Source of the DNA: Diogma glabrata
Lineage: Eukaryota; Arthropoda; Insecta; Diptera; Cylindrotomidae
Length of the DNA stretch: 64,000 nucleotides
Direction of reading: 5' to 3'
Assembly (NCBI GenBank): GCA_963693315.1
Contig: OY856186.1
Span: forward strand, 69,772,019-69,836,018
The notes beneath the pieces are model-generated. The model did no database searches. It saw only the letters and a program-made list of their open reading frames with translations, and was not told the DNA's origin. Both the position numbers and the translations under genes were made by a program. Position 1 is the first letter of the stretch, and the number at the start of each line of letters is the position of its first letter. Shown piece after piece: positions 35,176-47,996 of the stretch.

Positions 35176-35860
35176 GACGTTTTAGGACCTACTGATTCTA
35201 AAAATTTTTGATTTTGTAAGAATTTTCGGAATATTTTTAGAATTTTGAAAAAGTTTCAATTTATGATTTTATTATAATTTTTTCAATATTTTTGAAATTT
35301 TGAAAAATGTTTGTATTTTTGATTTTGTTATAATTTTTGCAATATTTTTTGAATTTTGGAAAAAGTTTGAATTTGTAAATTAAGAGATTTTGTAATAATT
35401 TTAGAATTTTGAATTTTAGAGTTTCAATTTTAGATTTTGTAAGAATTTTCGGAATATTTTTAGAATTTTGAAAAAGTTTAAATGTTTGATTTTATTATAA
35501 TTTTTGGAATTTTGACAAAATTTTGTTATAATTTTTGCAATATTTTTAGAATTTTGAAAAAAGTTTGTTTGAATGACGAATTTTTGCAATAATTTCAAAA
35601 TTTTGAAAAAATTTAAATTTTTGATTTTATTATAATTTTTGGAATATTGAAAAAAAATTTATTTCTGATTTTGTTATAATTTTTGCAATATTTTAAGAAT
35701 ATTGGAAAAAGTTTCAATCTTTGATTTTGTAATAATATTTAGAATATTTTTAGAATTTTGAAAAAAAGTTTAATTTTTTGATTTTATTATAATTTTTAGA
35801 ATATTTTTGAAATTTTGGAAGATATAGGAATTTTTGATTTTGTAATATTTTCTCGAAACG
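35176..35860. repeat. Degenerate minisatellite, ~55-60 bp unit
   Basis: About ten to twelve diverged units with the theme TTGATTTTGT.ATAATTTTT, .GAATATTTTTAGAATTTTG and AAAAAGTTT. Unit borders are blurred by indels. Confidence 0.75.
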
Positions 35861-36594
35861 CTAAATGAAGAGGTTTTTGAGTAGTTTGCTGATTGTATCA
35901 TCTTTTCACTACATTATGTTAATTTATGATCTGTTATAACTTTCCGGGAACGTATTGATGTTTCGTGTTAGCTTTGTATTAAATTTTCAGGTAGAGAAAA
36001 TACAAGTACTGTAACAAAGAGTTTTATGTTTGATATACATCGCTGCCCAAAACTAAAAACAATGTTCTTATAAAAGTTTTTTGCCGAAAACTATATCAAA
36101 ATCCTTAATCAAATCAAATCAAAATTCTCAAGTTTTGATATATCAGTGTTTCAGATTTCAGCCCCTCCATATTTTGCATATAAAATTATATGCGAAAGAA
36201 ATTTTACAGTGAATGTAATAAAAACAATCTCGTTAAACAAACGGGCCCTTTCAATAATTAATTTTAGTGATTTAAAAAAGTTGTTATATTATTTTAATAT
36301 ATTTTATTTGTAAATTACGGAAAATTGGTATTATTTTCTACAATTAATTCAAATATTTAAGTTTTTTGATTAAATTGCATCATTAAAAAAATGGCTTCAT
36401 GTATGATTTAGGTGTAAAGTAGTATTTTAAGAATAAGTAGTCTGTAAAAAATTTTTGGAGATTCTAATTAGATGTTAAATAGTATGTTTTTAAATTTTAT
36501 AGGAATTAATAAGTTTATTGAGAATAAAAAGTTCTTATTTACATGCAATAAAGGATGAAAAGAATTAAAATAGGTTCATTTGAGAATGTCTACT
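35861..36594. other. Spacer without recognised gene
   Basis: AT-rich, non-coding. Nothing supportable was seen. Confidence 0.4.
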
Positions 36595-36599
36595 ACTTA

Positions 36600-37090
36600 A
36601 ATCGTAGTTAAAGTTCGACTCGGGTACATTTTGGAAAAACTGAGAAGAAGCGCAAAAAACGATTAATTGTGATTCTAAGGGCCGGTTGTACAATAGCAGT
36701 TTAGCTAAAGCTTAGTAGAACCCAATAGGAGCTCAGGTTAGGTTACAAGTTCGGTTAGTTTCTTGAACCGCACTTGAACCAACAAAATTGCGCGCTCAAC
36801 TTGAACCCTGGCTTAAGCTCATACTTGCGACTAAACCGCAATTGTTCAACGCGTAACTGAACAGAATGTCAGGTTTAGCATAATTTCAGTTTAAACCTCG
36901 GCTGAACTGCAATTGTACAACCGGGCCTAAACAAGCTTGAAATTAACATTTGTTTGTCAATAAATCAAAAAAAAATACTTATTTTTATTCATTAATAGCT
37001 TTTTTAAAGCTGGTTTAGAATCACAATAAATCGTTTTGTGAGCTTCCTTGCAATTTTTCGAAAATGTAGCTGTCGATATGCTCATGTTTT
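36600..37090. repeat. Outer foldback around the Harbinger-type MITE
   Basis: ACATTTT.GAAAAA.TG, then AACGATT.ATTGTGATTCTAA at 36624-36678 pairs with TTAGAATCACAATAAATCGT and AATTTTTCGAAAATGT at 37016-37068. The MITE at 36679-36927 sits just inside the left arm. Confidence 0.7.
36679..36927. mobile_element. PIF/Harbinger-type MITE, 249 bp, TAA duplication
   Basis: GGGCCGGTTGTACAA at the left and TTGTACAACCGGGCC at the right form the terminal repeats, with partial pairing continuing inward (CAGTTTAGC / GCTGAACTG). TAA flanks both ends (36676-36678 and 36928-36930). A three-base TWA duplication and a GGGCC-type end fit PIF/Harbinger. Confidence 0.8.
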
Positions 37091-37455
37091 AAGTATTGGA
37101 CTTTCCTAAAACATTTCCCAAAATTTCAGCTTCTAGATCAAACCTGTGAACTGCTTAAGGCAAGTTGTCTCCCATATATAATTAAAACAGAAAAATTACG
37201 TTTTTGCGCCAAAATGATTGACTGTTATGAAAATTGTTTGTCCTATTTCTGACAGCAGAACAAAATTTTTTACAAAAGGTTATACTATTCCTTTTTTTTA
37301 TATAACAGCTATTCATTTTTGCACAAAAACTTCGTTTTTCCTATGTTAATTAAACGGGAGACAAACTCGGTTTGCGCCGTTCAAAGGTTTGATCTAGGAA
37401 GTTGACATTTTGTGTAAATTTTTTGAAGGTCCAATGCTTATAACATGAACCTTTT
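37075..37455. repeat. Second foldback, ~140-bp arms
   Basis: CTTCTAGATCAAACCTGTGA and GTTGTCTCCC at 37129-37173 pair with CGGGAGACAAAC and TTTGATCTAGGAAG at 37350-37401. The pairing extends from about 37079 to 37452. Non-coding. Confidence 0.75.
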
Positions 37456-38399
37456 GGACTGAAAGAAAAATAAATCTAAACAAGAAACATCTTAATGTAT
37501 AAATGGTTTAAAATTAGAATTCAGTTGACTGAAATTTGAATAAAAACTTTAAGCTCATTCATGAAAATTTTTGTTCTTCGGTTTCATGTTAGATTCACTA
37601 CCACTGATTCGAATTCATTACTGGCATTAACAGGTGCGTGCCATTGACGAGCAAAGTTGCTCAAATTTATTTTTATTTACTCATACCCTCGAATAAATTT
37701 CGTTTATGTTTTACTTATTTTGAAGTTTTTGACGTTCTTCTATTGGTGATCTACTCAAAAGGTTTGAGCAACTAATATGTTCCAAAGAAAAATTCAATCA
37801 AAGTTAATTCAAAAATCTATTCAAATTTCATTCTATTATATTATAATTCAAGGAAATTTAATATTTTTTCAAAATGATGTTGCAAAAACACGTATTTCTA
37901 TGTTTATTAAATGCCCTAGAAAAAAGATAATGCCATCCCTCGCCAAAATGATAATTTTTCGCTCGTATTATCACAGCACTCTTGCTGTAAATTTCATGAA
38001 ATGTGCGTCATTTTGGCATTGTTATACAATATACTAATTTCGATCATAAATTTTTCATTTCATCCTATTATTAATTTTATTTGAGGTATTTTGTTTACAC
38101 TCAGCTTTTAAAAGGTCCCCAAAATCTTAGAGTCTTATTCCGCAAAATTTTATAGTTGAAGTCGCTCAAATATTAAAATTTATATGTTGGTTGTTTTTCG
38201 TAGTTTTGTTGGAGTAGAGTAAGTCCTATCATCACTGTCTTTGACTGTGTCTGATCTGATGGTATGAATTCATGCCATGAGTTGACATGTACGTAATTAT
38301 ACGAATTGGGATTGAGATTAAAAATTTTGAAAACATTTTTATGACATTGAAAAGATCTATTCATAGGCCATTTTTTTTAGTAATTTTGAAAATTCATTA
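37456..38399. other. Spacer without recognised gene
   Basis: AT-rich, with an 86-codon frame at 37777-38037 that shows no domain. No repeat partner was recognised. Confidence 0.4.
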
Positions 38400-38870
38400 T
38401 TCAAAAATGTGAAATATTTTTCTTGTTGTCCCTCCTTGTGTCCGAACATTACAAAACAAAAAAACAATGAAAAAAATTCACGGTTATTGGAAATGTTGAA
38501 AAGATTGAATGCACTATAGTGTCTTTCAAAATGTTATTTGGTCGAGTTGAGATTAAAAATTTAAAAAAAGATATATTTATTAACTTGAAAAATGGGTTGT
38601 CATACGAAAGGTGTTTTTTTTCTATTCCATATCTTTTTTTTGTTGTAATCTTCGACCGCACAATTTTCGTCTTATTATTATAAAATATGAAACTTTTTTT
38701 CTGTCCAACTCGCCACTAGCCTCTCCTACCTAATCTCCGAATATTACAAAAAAAATTCACAGTTATAGGAAATGTTGTAAAAAATGAGCTACTACGGTTG
38801 GTTTATCTTTCAAAATGTTATTTCGAGGAGGTTAAGAGTGGTGACCACACAGTTTTATATTTAGTATTAA
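38400..38870. repeat. Two diverged units of the 18.8-kb tandem family
   Basis: TTCACGGTTATTGGAAATG (38478) and TTCACAGTTATAGGAAATG (38755) head two units about 277 bp apart. Each is followed by TTTCAAAATGTTATTT. GGGTTGTCATACGAAAGG near 38595 matches the TCATATGAAAG marker of 18780-19790. Confidence 0.7.
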
Positions 38871-41030
38871 AAATGTGTTTTTGTAGAGAGATATTCGCAT
38901 CATCTAGAATCATCTTAGAAGGGAATAAATTTATAACATGGAGCTCGACAACTATTAGTATACCGATCTCCACAATTTTCAGTAGACAGATCTCTTGACT
39001 GTTTTACCCATGCACCCGTTTGCAACAATTTGGCACATATTGCGTTAAGTGACTATAATGTCGATTTCAATATATCCTAAAACCTGACTATATCTAACTA
39101 TTTTCTACAAAGTTAGTTACTTAAAAAAAGTCACGAACCAACAACAGTAGAAGCTACAACAATTGATAATGTCTCTTCCAATAAATGTTTATTTCACTTA
39201 AGACAAACGCTGTTGGTAAACGGCAAAGCAAACAATTTTCTTATGGTTTGTAAAACAACATTTGAAATTCTGGATTACTTTTTGATCCAGTAATATTGTC
39301 AAATTAGGCAGTAAAAGAAAAACAATGAGATTGAGACATGAGACAGAATCCCAATCTGATGCTCTAGGCCACTTCTTGAAATGTATGTTTTACATATGTT
39401 TTGAAAATAATCTTAATCCAAAATCTATTAAAACTTTCAACTCTTATTTAGTCTTGAGACCTTGGCGGCTGGCACCTTAGGTTTCATCTAAGGTATCTTT
39501 TTATTTATTTCATACTTTCTTTCATACTTTCTTTCATAGACTTGAGACTACTGTTAACAAACATTCACTGGAAAGATCAATTTATTTGATAAACAACAAC
39601 AAAAAAGGTATGACAAAGTCTAGATAATTTTGCGATTAATACGAAATAAAGGGCTGCGAACGAAGTATTCTACGGTTGTTGTTTAAATAGCCCTGGAATA
39701 TTTAACTAATGTTAAATAAAACTGAAACTGTGACTCGGAAGTTAAAGGTGAGTCGAAAATTTGTTTTAAAAGGACTTCTCAATTCATGAACGGGACGCAT
39801 TTTCATTTTCGTTAGGGTCGAACTTTTAATTCAAATACATTTTATAACACAAATCTGTGAAAGGGTTCATATATCAAGTCAATTTCTTTTACTTGAAGAA
39901 CTAAAACCGTTGTCCTCCTAGATTCCCCAATTAATTACAAAAATATTGCAAACGATGATCGTGATATGTTTATTTTTAATTTTATTACTCTTTGCTTATC
40001 TAAAATATTTAAGAGTTTGGTTGAGTTTGAATTAATATTTTTACTGTCATAAAATATGTTGTGCTAGTTCTGAAAAGTAAAAATAGTTTATATTAACTTT
40101 ATTGCGATAGGCTTAAATTTTCAAAAGAAAAACATATTTTTAGATTTTATTACTAGCGTATAGAAAAAGTATATAAATAAAACAAATAAATGAAAGGAAA
40201 CACATTGCACATCAACCATACATCGGAAGTGTTTTTGCGAAATAATTGAGTGAGAATAGATGAGTAATGACCGAAATTTTAATGTTGTTAGTCAAAGCAA
40301 AACTACTTGCGACGAAAATGACGTTTATAATTCGCCGGTCTGAAATCAGAAATATTTTGGAAACGAGAACGTATACACACACGAACAATATTACAAAATA
40401 ACCAAAGTTGAATGCTCTTAAATTATAAAATGCTTATTCGTTGAAATTGAAAATATAATCCAATAATGTTTAAACTTAATTTGTATCTCTAATTTCTGAC
40501 TTTACATACAATATTTCTTTAATAATTATAATACATTTAACTGTACGTTTATTTTCACGTTTTCAAAAATAAAAGTTAATTTTTCAAGTATGTATATATA
40601 GATTTTCATTTATTTTTAATTCAAATAAACAACGCAAAAAAAGATTATAAAAAATAAAAAAATTTGGTATTTAAAAATTTTGAATGTCACTTGTAATGAC
40701 TTTGATAATGACCGTTATGGTGAAAGCTCGGGAGCTTTAAACAAGAACTTTGTTTTTTTTTATGAAGTTGAACGAATCAAATTAAAATTTGTTTTAGATT
40801 TTTTTTTAACTTTAATTTAGATCAAATAACACTTGTTTCGTTTTCTTTTGTTGTTGAATTTTTTGAAAAAATTGCCCAATAAACGAATATTCTCGAATTA
40901 AGTAAAAATAGCTTTTAACTACTTAAAATTTAAATATTTTCAAAAGGTTTTCACATCCTTCAAAATAATTTACCTTCATCTTATACAGGTTAATAATTTA
41001 AACCATTTTTTTGGTTGCATTAGATAATGA
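38871..41030. other. AT-rich stretch, no gene recognised
   Basis: About 2.1 kb without a supportable gene or strong repeat. Confidence 0.4.
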
Positions 41031-41600
41031 TGGTATTATAAAGTATCCATAAAAGTAGCAATAAAATAATTAAAATTGAAAATGTGGTCAACAAATTTCG
41101 TGTTTCATGCATTTTGAAATTCTTTTAATTTTAAACCACAATATGACACTATCACTTTTAAGATGATTGATTTTTTAAAATCGCAACCGAAAATCAATGA
41201 TTTGAATTTTGATTAATTCGATATTTGACTGTTTCCAGTGAGATCACAGAAATAACTAAAATGCATGGGCCAACATTTTTTCGGAGAAGATATATATTCC
41301 GGAGAAAAAGATTCGAATTATAAATTTGATTATATTAATCATGATAGTTCTTATCCCCACCAGAAAAAGAATATTTTACAAAACAAAAAAAAATTATGAA
41401 TTTGTTACAAAAATATGACGGGTCTGATTCAGAATCTTTGTTTATAAATTTAAAAAAAAAAAACTCTGCTCCAACCATAAAATTTAAAATAAAACTCACT
41501 TATTTCAAATTGAAGATATATTTCTTTGTTGAAGTTGTTTAACAAATTTAAAATTGTTTTGAAAAACAATTTATGACCAATATCTGTTTTTAATTTTAGC
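41031..41600 (+). repeat. Dispersed direct repeat, copy A
   Basis: Shares AAAGTATCCATAAAAG, AATGTGGTCAACAAATTT, TATTTGACTGTTTCCAG and CATGATAGTTCTTATCCCCA in the same order with 46636-47165. Family unknown, non-coding. Confidence 0.8.
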
Positions 41601-41869
41601 CTTTGTTTTACTTTAAAAAAAAAGAAGAAAACGAAATCCAATCAATTTTCTTATGTATTCAGACCGAAAATACGATCTCAATACATTATAAGAAAACGAT
41701 AAATTTCATTGAATATTGATTGCTCCTTTTTCTCAACTTGGTATTCTCAACTCGTATTTGTAAATTTTGTTCAAAAACGTATTACAACTGAATGTTCTCT
41801 GTCACTCTTGATTTAAAAATTCGGTTGTCTCGCTCAAATTTTAGTGGTATAGACTTCAATTAGTACGCA

Positions 41870-42080
41870 ATGCATGTAGGGATCAGTTTTTTTTTTAATT
41901 TTTGATCTACGGGGGTTGACCACCCGTACTCCAGTCTCTGTTATTGATATACGATTTAACGTGAGAAATTACGGACCACTGACAACAACAGTGGATATCA
42001 CTGGGTAAGGTGATATCTCAGTGGTGATGGCTGATGATATCAAACCAATATGCACTGTGTCGTCAGCATTTCATTATGTT
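41870..42080 (+). repeat. Repeat shared with 60335-60560
   Basis: GGGATCAGTTTTT, TTTTTGATC.ACGGG, CGTACTCCAGTC.CTGTTATT and the palindromic GTGATATC segment occur in both places in the same order. A third fragment lies near 43570-43615 (GATATCTCACAGGGGCTT). Confidence 0.75.
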
Positions 42081-42656
42081 TATGAACTGACTGGTTATAT
42101 GTTACATTTCTAATGCAAGTGTTTGCTGTGGGTAATCGAACGCCATCCAGTTGTAATTCATCAGGCTGTGTATTGCGTGGTTGGAATATTATTCCGGGGA
42201 CTGTCAGAGAATTATTGAAGCACATGTAGGTGCGCCGTACTTTAAGATGGGCTCTCATCTAGCTTTGTAAATTGTAATATTTGCTATTTTATCTCTACAC
42301 AACGAACTTTCGGATAGCTTGCTTTTAACGCATTGCTCCTGTTCTTTAGTTTAGAGTTCGCCGCGTGTGCATGAGTATTTAATTTCTAGCTTTCTGCTTT
42401 TAAACCATTCAGTCACAATCTTTAAGCTGGTGTTTAGATAATTTCAGATAATTGCTCATTTGCTAAAAGTTGTTTTCTGTTGCAAACACTGTATGTTTGT
42501 CTGCATATGACGTGCCGGTAATTCTTTCTGGTGTACTAGAGTAACGGCTTAGATAGAAATTGAATAATGCGCACGACTTTTTACGCATGGAAAGATTTTG
42601 ACTCATTTTTGATTTACGAGTGTGATTGCCCGCCAGCATACGCCAGTCTCTTAACA
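42081..42656. other. Unrecognised, less AT-rich segment
   Basis: Its composition is more balanced than its surroundings, so it may be old retroelement DNA. The short frames at 42040-42258 and 42463-42657 have no recognisable domain. Confidence 0.3.
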
Positions 42657-43485
42657 TATACTGTTATAAGACTGAATCTAACAAAATATGATATGCAATT
42701 TCTGAAATTTTTTACTATCCACACAATTGTTGATCGATCTAGTTTCGAACCAATAAGAAAATTTTAAACTTAAAAAAGTTTATAATTCTCATTAGGGCTG
42801 GCCGACTAGATAAATTACCAAAAACTGTCAACGCTTCTAAGAAAACAAAAAATTAACATAAACATATATTTATTAGATTCAGGATTAGTCAATTTATTTC
42901 TCTAGTGATCTCTATTGTTGTTATACTCTAGCCATGCTAGTGTTGAATAACAAACTTGTATCGGCGAGAAGGAGATGACCCATCTTCACTTGTTTTCTAT
43001 TGACACATTATCTACAATGATCTCAATGAATTTGTTGTGATATAGCATCATACCGATAGAATGTTATCTCATCATGAATAACAAAACTGAATCTAACAAA
43101 ATATGGTGTGCAACTCGATGTCGTCTTCTTCTCGTCCATACAAGTTTGTTATTCAATACTAGCATGATTAGAGTATAACAACAATAGTGATCACTAGAGA
43201 AATAAATTGACCAACACTGGTCCCTGAATCTTATAAATATATTTTTATGTTAATTTATTGTTTTCTTATACTTCGCTAGATATGTAGACTAATTTTTGGT
43301 TTATAAGCGTTGATATTTTTTGGTAGTTTATCTAGTCCGCTAGCCCTGATGAGAATGATAAACTTTTTTAAGTTTAAAATTTTCTTATTGGTTTCAAACT
43401 AAATCGATCGAAAATTGTGTGGATGGTAAAACATTTCATAAATTGCACGTCATAGTTTGTTAGATTCAGTCTTATGATGGCAGAT
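42657..43485. repeat. Palindrome with ~350-bp arms
   Basis: Outer arms share CAGTCTTAT / ATAAGACTG and GAATCTAACAAA. The inner arms carry AGGGCTGGCCGACTAGATAA and its partner TTTATCTAGTCCGCTAGCCC, then AACAACAATAGTGATCAC-type sequence. The loop spans about 43010-43125. A smaller element with TAGGGCT ends may be nested in an older inverted pair. Confidence 0.8.
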
Positions 43486-43959
43486 GGGATAACATACGAT
43501 CGGTGCGATGTTATATCACAACTAATTCATTGAATTATAAATATACAGTTATCTTGAAAAACCATATAATAGTACCGCTGGTAATAGTAGAGATATCTCA
43601 CAGGGGCTTTGGCGGTAATTTTTGATTTTAAGTTACGTAGTTTAACAAATATTAGAGAGAGAGCGCTCTAAGATTGTTGCACAGCTAGTGCTTTATTCAA
43701 AATTGACGCTTTTTAGAGTCAGGTGGATCTGTTTCACGGATATCATTTTTTTGCGTGGAGAGTTTACATGCTCAGGGTGAAATAAAAATTTTAAAGTTTA
43801 GAATCCTATACTATCCTAGTTCAACTAAAATTGCTGTCTTGTTTTGTGACAGAAGCACACAGACCTTTTTATTGTTGAATGTGCAAATTTAGGTCTGACT
43901 GAATTTCAGACACTATACCTGAAACGTCAAAGGGTAAGTATGTGACTCAACTCAATGGT

Positions 43960-44840
43960 AGCCGATACAACCAACAGCTTTTACAAACATAAGAGGTCTA
44001 AATTCCAACCTAAATGAGGTGTTATTGAAAAAAATAGACCTGAAATATTTTTTCTTACCGAAACAATTGTCATTACCAAAACAACGAAGTTGAATCTCAA
44101 TAAATACTGGATGCCCAGTTAGGAATTGGAACATTCTTTTTAAATAAATATGACGTCTGTTCATTTGTTCAAACTTTGATGTATGGGAATTAAACCTTAC
44201 AAGATGAAATAATTCCTTAGCATAGAAGATTTCAGGTGTTAATGAAACCAGATTTATAATATGAATTTACAGATCACCAAAATCTCCTCAAGGTTTTCCA
44301 TTTTTAAAAAAATTATCGTACAATCTGGATAAAACAAGCGTAGACTACCCCAAAGCAAAACTCGTCATTCTTGGAGACTTTAATATACGAAATAAAGTAT
44401 GACTGAAATCACGCTCTGACGACGTCAGAAGAACAATCGAATTAATACTCGCAGACTACAATTGTTTAATACAAATGATAGAGCATCCCACTAGAATATC
44501 AGATAATACTGATCATAACAACGATCTGTTGGATCTATTTTTGACAAACAAACCTAATAAAGTAAGGAAAAAATTGATTAGCCCCTTGGATAATCTTACC
44601 ATGTATTTATATTCGCCTACATCAAACCAATCCGAAAATGAGAATCAAAACTTCTATGAGGAGCTTTATTAAAGACATGTTTGCTGTGTAGCACATTCTA
44701 GCACAACAGCATTAAGAGTATCTGAATTAATAAAATATGGAATGCGGGTTTTTATTCCAAATTGATTAATTAATACTAAATCTGAGCCTTGGTTCAGGCG
44801 GTGAGGAATAAACGCAAAGCATTCGATCATGAAAATTTCG
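43960..44840 (+). pseudogene. Non-LTR retrotransposon endonuclease remnant
   Basis: Decayed N-terminal part of a LINE ORF2 with an APE-type endonuclease. Across shifting frames I read NIRGLNSNLNEV (near 43988), FFLTETIVITKT, IYRSPKSPQGFPF, LVILGDFNI (the GDFN active-site block near 44375), IEHPTRISD and LLDLFLTNKPN (44476-44560). An RVSELIKYGMRVFIP segment follows near 44715, then EPWF (~44790), which lies between endonuclease and RT in these elements. Several stops and shifts are present and the RT proper is missing. The pattern fits Jockey/CR1-superfamily relatives; the clade is not settled. Confidence 0.75.
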
Positions 44841-45009
44841 AAAGGGTGAGAGCGGTCATAAAATTTTATGGGCCGGAACTCACCTTAGGGTTATCCAAAA
44901 GTTCTTGTCGTTATTAAAGGATAATGCGGACCTTAAGATAAATTCTTTGTGGATTGCGTTACCAACAGGCAGACAAAGTTTAGCATTTCAGAAAAAATGT
45001 TAATTTTCT

Positions 45010-45420
45010 GTTAAGCTGAAGAGAAAAACTCTCAGGTTTTTGGTCAGTCATCAGTGTCCTAACAGGACATCTAAATAAACACCTTTTTACCATGAGAGTT
45101 ATAGAAAGTCCCCTCTATGATTGTTGTCTTGAAGAGAAGGAAGAACCTGAGCTATTTATGTGTGTATATCCAGCCTTCTGTTGTATCAGAGCTTGGATTT
45201 TTGACTCTGGCACTGTAGAAACCAGCCCCATCAAACTGTTGCCAATACAGTCGGTCTTGATTTTCATTCACCAGACAGAAAGGTTTGTGGAATAGTTGTT
45301 ATAAGGCACAGCGCTATGGGCCGTAGAGTCTGTGTGCCAGGACCAATTCCGCCTCGTGCAACCTATCTATCCCTTTCTAATCTAAGCTCTAATCTAAGCC
45401 TTAAGGTATATTATGTAAAA
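45010..45420 (+). pseudogene. LINE ORF2 C-terminal remnant and 3' UTR
   Basis: A frame at 45060-45295 reads LTGHLNKHLFTM, ESPLYDCCLEEKEEPE and MCVYPAFC. This is the Cys-rich block (SPLC..C..EEE...LC.CP) found after the RNase H domain of several LINE clades. The downstream sequence (GGCACAGCGCTATGGGCC) looks like the usual 3' UTR. It may belong with the endonuclease remnant 200 bp upstream, with the RT part deleted. Confidence 0.7.
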
Positions 45421-46635
45421 ATAATTTCTAACATTTTATTTAGTGAACTGGTGATATGTTCAGTTTTATTTTAATAATAACAATGAATCTTAAATTATTT
45501 GACATTTTTTAAAAATAAACTTGCAATAATATCGGTTTAATTAAACTTTAGCTCATTTGTCTTTTTAAAACAAATTAAATCTGTAACATTTACTACCAAA
45601 TTATCGGTAACACGGCAAACTGACAAAATATTTACCGTTTACTGGAAACTAAAATTTTACTAAATTTGCATTCTCTACTCGAAGCCCTTTATGCCAATAA
45701 AAAACAACTATGCCTTCATTAAGCACTAAACAAAATTTGAACAAAAACGCATTTATCCAAAAGAAACCACAAACATTTGGCGAACATCTAGCCAGATGGG
45801 GCTCGCAATTTTTTACAAGCAAGTAAATCAGGCTAATGCAATACTGCTCGATCCTCTATAGTAACAAAAGTTCTGAATGTCACTACCGTGACAAGCTCAA
45901 AAAAGAAAGTGAATCTTATGAATCGTTCGCCAATTATTTGTCGGTGTGATATTGTATGAAAAATCCACCCCTAACTCTTAACCACTTTGCTAGACAACTA
46001 CCCTACCTATAGTACCGATACTAATGAAACTTTTCCACTCGAACTGTTATTCACTTAATTAAAACAATAAATTATATTTTTTCATTTGTATATTACTTTT
46101 ATTTATTTATATTGAAGGTTTATGTTTGTTTTATTTCAATTTTTTTAAAGAAAGCCATGTACACTATTAAGGCAATTATATCAAACTGAATTAGTGTAAT
46201 TCACAATTTTTAATTTAATATCATTTTTAAGAATAAGTTGAGTAAATACACAAAAAAAATTAAAAACGTTTTCTTAATTGATGACCAACATTTATAAACG
46301 GCACAATGGCGCAGATACAACTAGGCGCGGCAGTCAATTACTATTTTGTATATAAACATTTTACCTAAACAAACCAAAGCTAGTTCTATAATTATAACTT
46401 ATATCGGAACGTAAGCAAATCAGATTACTGTTTTTTATGTAATCCCCCTACAACAACATTGCATCTCTATCGCCTTGTGAGATCACCAAATTTTTCGATC
46501 ATTTTTGAAGTTGGTTTTACACCGTCGACTTTTTTTAACTTAAATTAAGCTAAATCCCTAACTTTTTTTACCTTCGGTTTCATCTTCAATAGCTTAATTT
46601 AAACTATTTTTGTCCCATATTAGTTAAAGATTGTG
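45421..46635. other. AT-rich spacer, no gene recognised
   Basis: No domain and no repeat partner were recognised. Confidence 0.4.
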
Positions 46636-47165
46636 TAATAAAGTATCCATAAAAGCAGCAACAAACTAATTAAAATTGTGAATGTGGTCAACAAATTTTT
46701 TGTTTCATGCATTTTGAATTTTTTTAAAATTTTAATCCACCAATAATATTTCACTATCACTTAATATTTTTTCAATAGCCTTAACCACGACCGGGATTTT
46801 AATGATTTCTATTTGAGATAAGATCGTTATTTGACTGTTTCCAGCGCGATCACAGAAATGACTGAGTTGCATAGCATAACAGTATTTTTTTTACGGAGAT
46901 TATAATTCCGGAGAAAATGATTCGAATTATAATTTTTGATTAAATTAATCATGATAGTTCTTATCCCCACCTCTAACGAAAATTTACAAAACCAAAAATT
47001 ATGAATTTATTAAAAAAAAATATGATGAGTTTGATTTAAAATTTTCTGTTTATCAAATAAATTCTAATCCACCTTAAAAAAAAAATTCTGTTTGAATTTT
47101 TTTTCGTAATTTGTTCAATAAATTATAATTTTTCAAAAACAATTTATGTTCGAAGGCTGCGTTTA
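46636..47165 (+). repeat. Dispersed direct repeat, copy B
   Basis: Partner of 41031-41600 in direct orientation, with about 10-20 percent visible differences and small indels. Confidence 0.8.
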
Positions 47166-47480
47166 TGTTCGTATTTCTTTAGAATTGAGTTTCCAAATAC
47201 TATTAGGACTGTTTGTCGATGGCTCTTAGAGAAGTATTTTTACGAACATATTTGAATAGTTATAACTCCTCTCCTGTTAATGTCCTAACGTGCCGAATTT
47301 AAGTTATACTAATAAAAATCAATTGTTTTAGTTTTTATTTAAAACCAATTCAGTAAAGTTATTTTTTTTTCAAAAACTATAAGGTCTATCAATTTGAAGA
47401 TTGTCAGAGTTATAAATGTGTAATGTGTAAAAAAAACTTAATTTTCATCTATTTTTTTTGGCAAAGGCAAGGAGATTGTA

Positions 47481-47996
47481 ATAGTATATTATTGAATTAG
47501 GAGATAAAGTCGTACTTTTTGTGTTGAGTTTATATTTTGGCGGCCGACCGTAGGGAGCACGAAACACAAAATGACTTTTTCTAGCTCCGAATTCAATACA
47601 CTATTTTTTCGGCAAACGTTTAAATTTGTTTAAAAATATGAAATTAATGCATTAAATTTTTTATAAATATGTTTTAGGTAATAAATTTTCTGAAATTAAT
47701 TTTTTTTGATTTTAATTCATTAAAATGAACAGAAATGCATTATGTTTTGAACAAATTAATAATATCATGTTACTTTACTTTGCTGCCGCCGTAAAAATAT
47801 GAAAATTACTTTACAGCCGCCGTAATAATATGAAAATTACTTTACAGCGGCCGTAGAAATATGAAAATTTCTTTACAGCCGCCGGCAGATAAAGTAAAAA
47901 TGGCGTTACTTTTGCAGCCGCCGGCTAAAAAGTAAGACTTTAGCTACTCCCCAGCGGCAGTAAAGTTAAACTTTACAGCCGTTTGCCGAAAAAAAA
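47481..47996. mobile_element. Hairpin plus TTCGGCAAACG MITE, copy 1
   Basis: A ~120-bp hairpin (47481-47603: GAATTAGGAGATAAAGT... / AGCTCCGAATTCAATACACT) abuts a ~390-bp MITE (47604-47996) with TTTTTTCGGCAAACG at one end and CGTTTGCCGAAAAAA at the other. The MITE contains three tandem ~37-bp units (CCGCCGTA.AAATATGAAAAT...). An inverted copy of the whole lies at 61219-61715. Confidence 0.8.

Noticed and set aside
35176..35860. CRISPR-like regularly spaced repeats
   Set aside because: Units are degenerate, directly adjacent and without unique spacers. This is a eukaryotic minisatellite.
41031..47165. LTR retrotransposon bounded by ~530-bp direct repeats
   Set aside because: No TG...CA ends, primer-binding site, polypurine tract or gag/pol between them. 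The interior holds LINE pieces and a palindrome instead. Kept only as a repeat pair.
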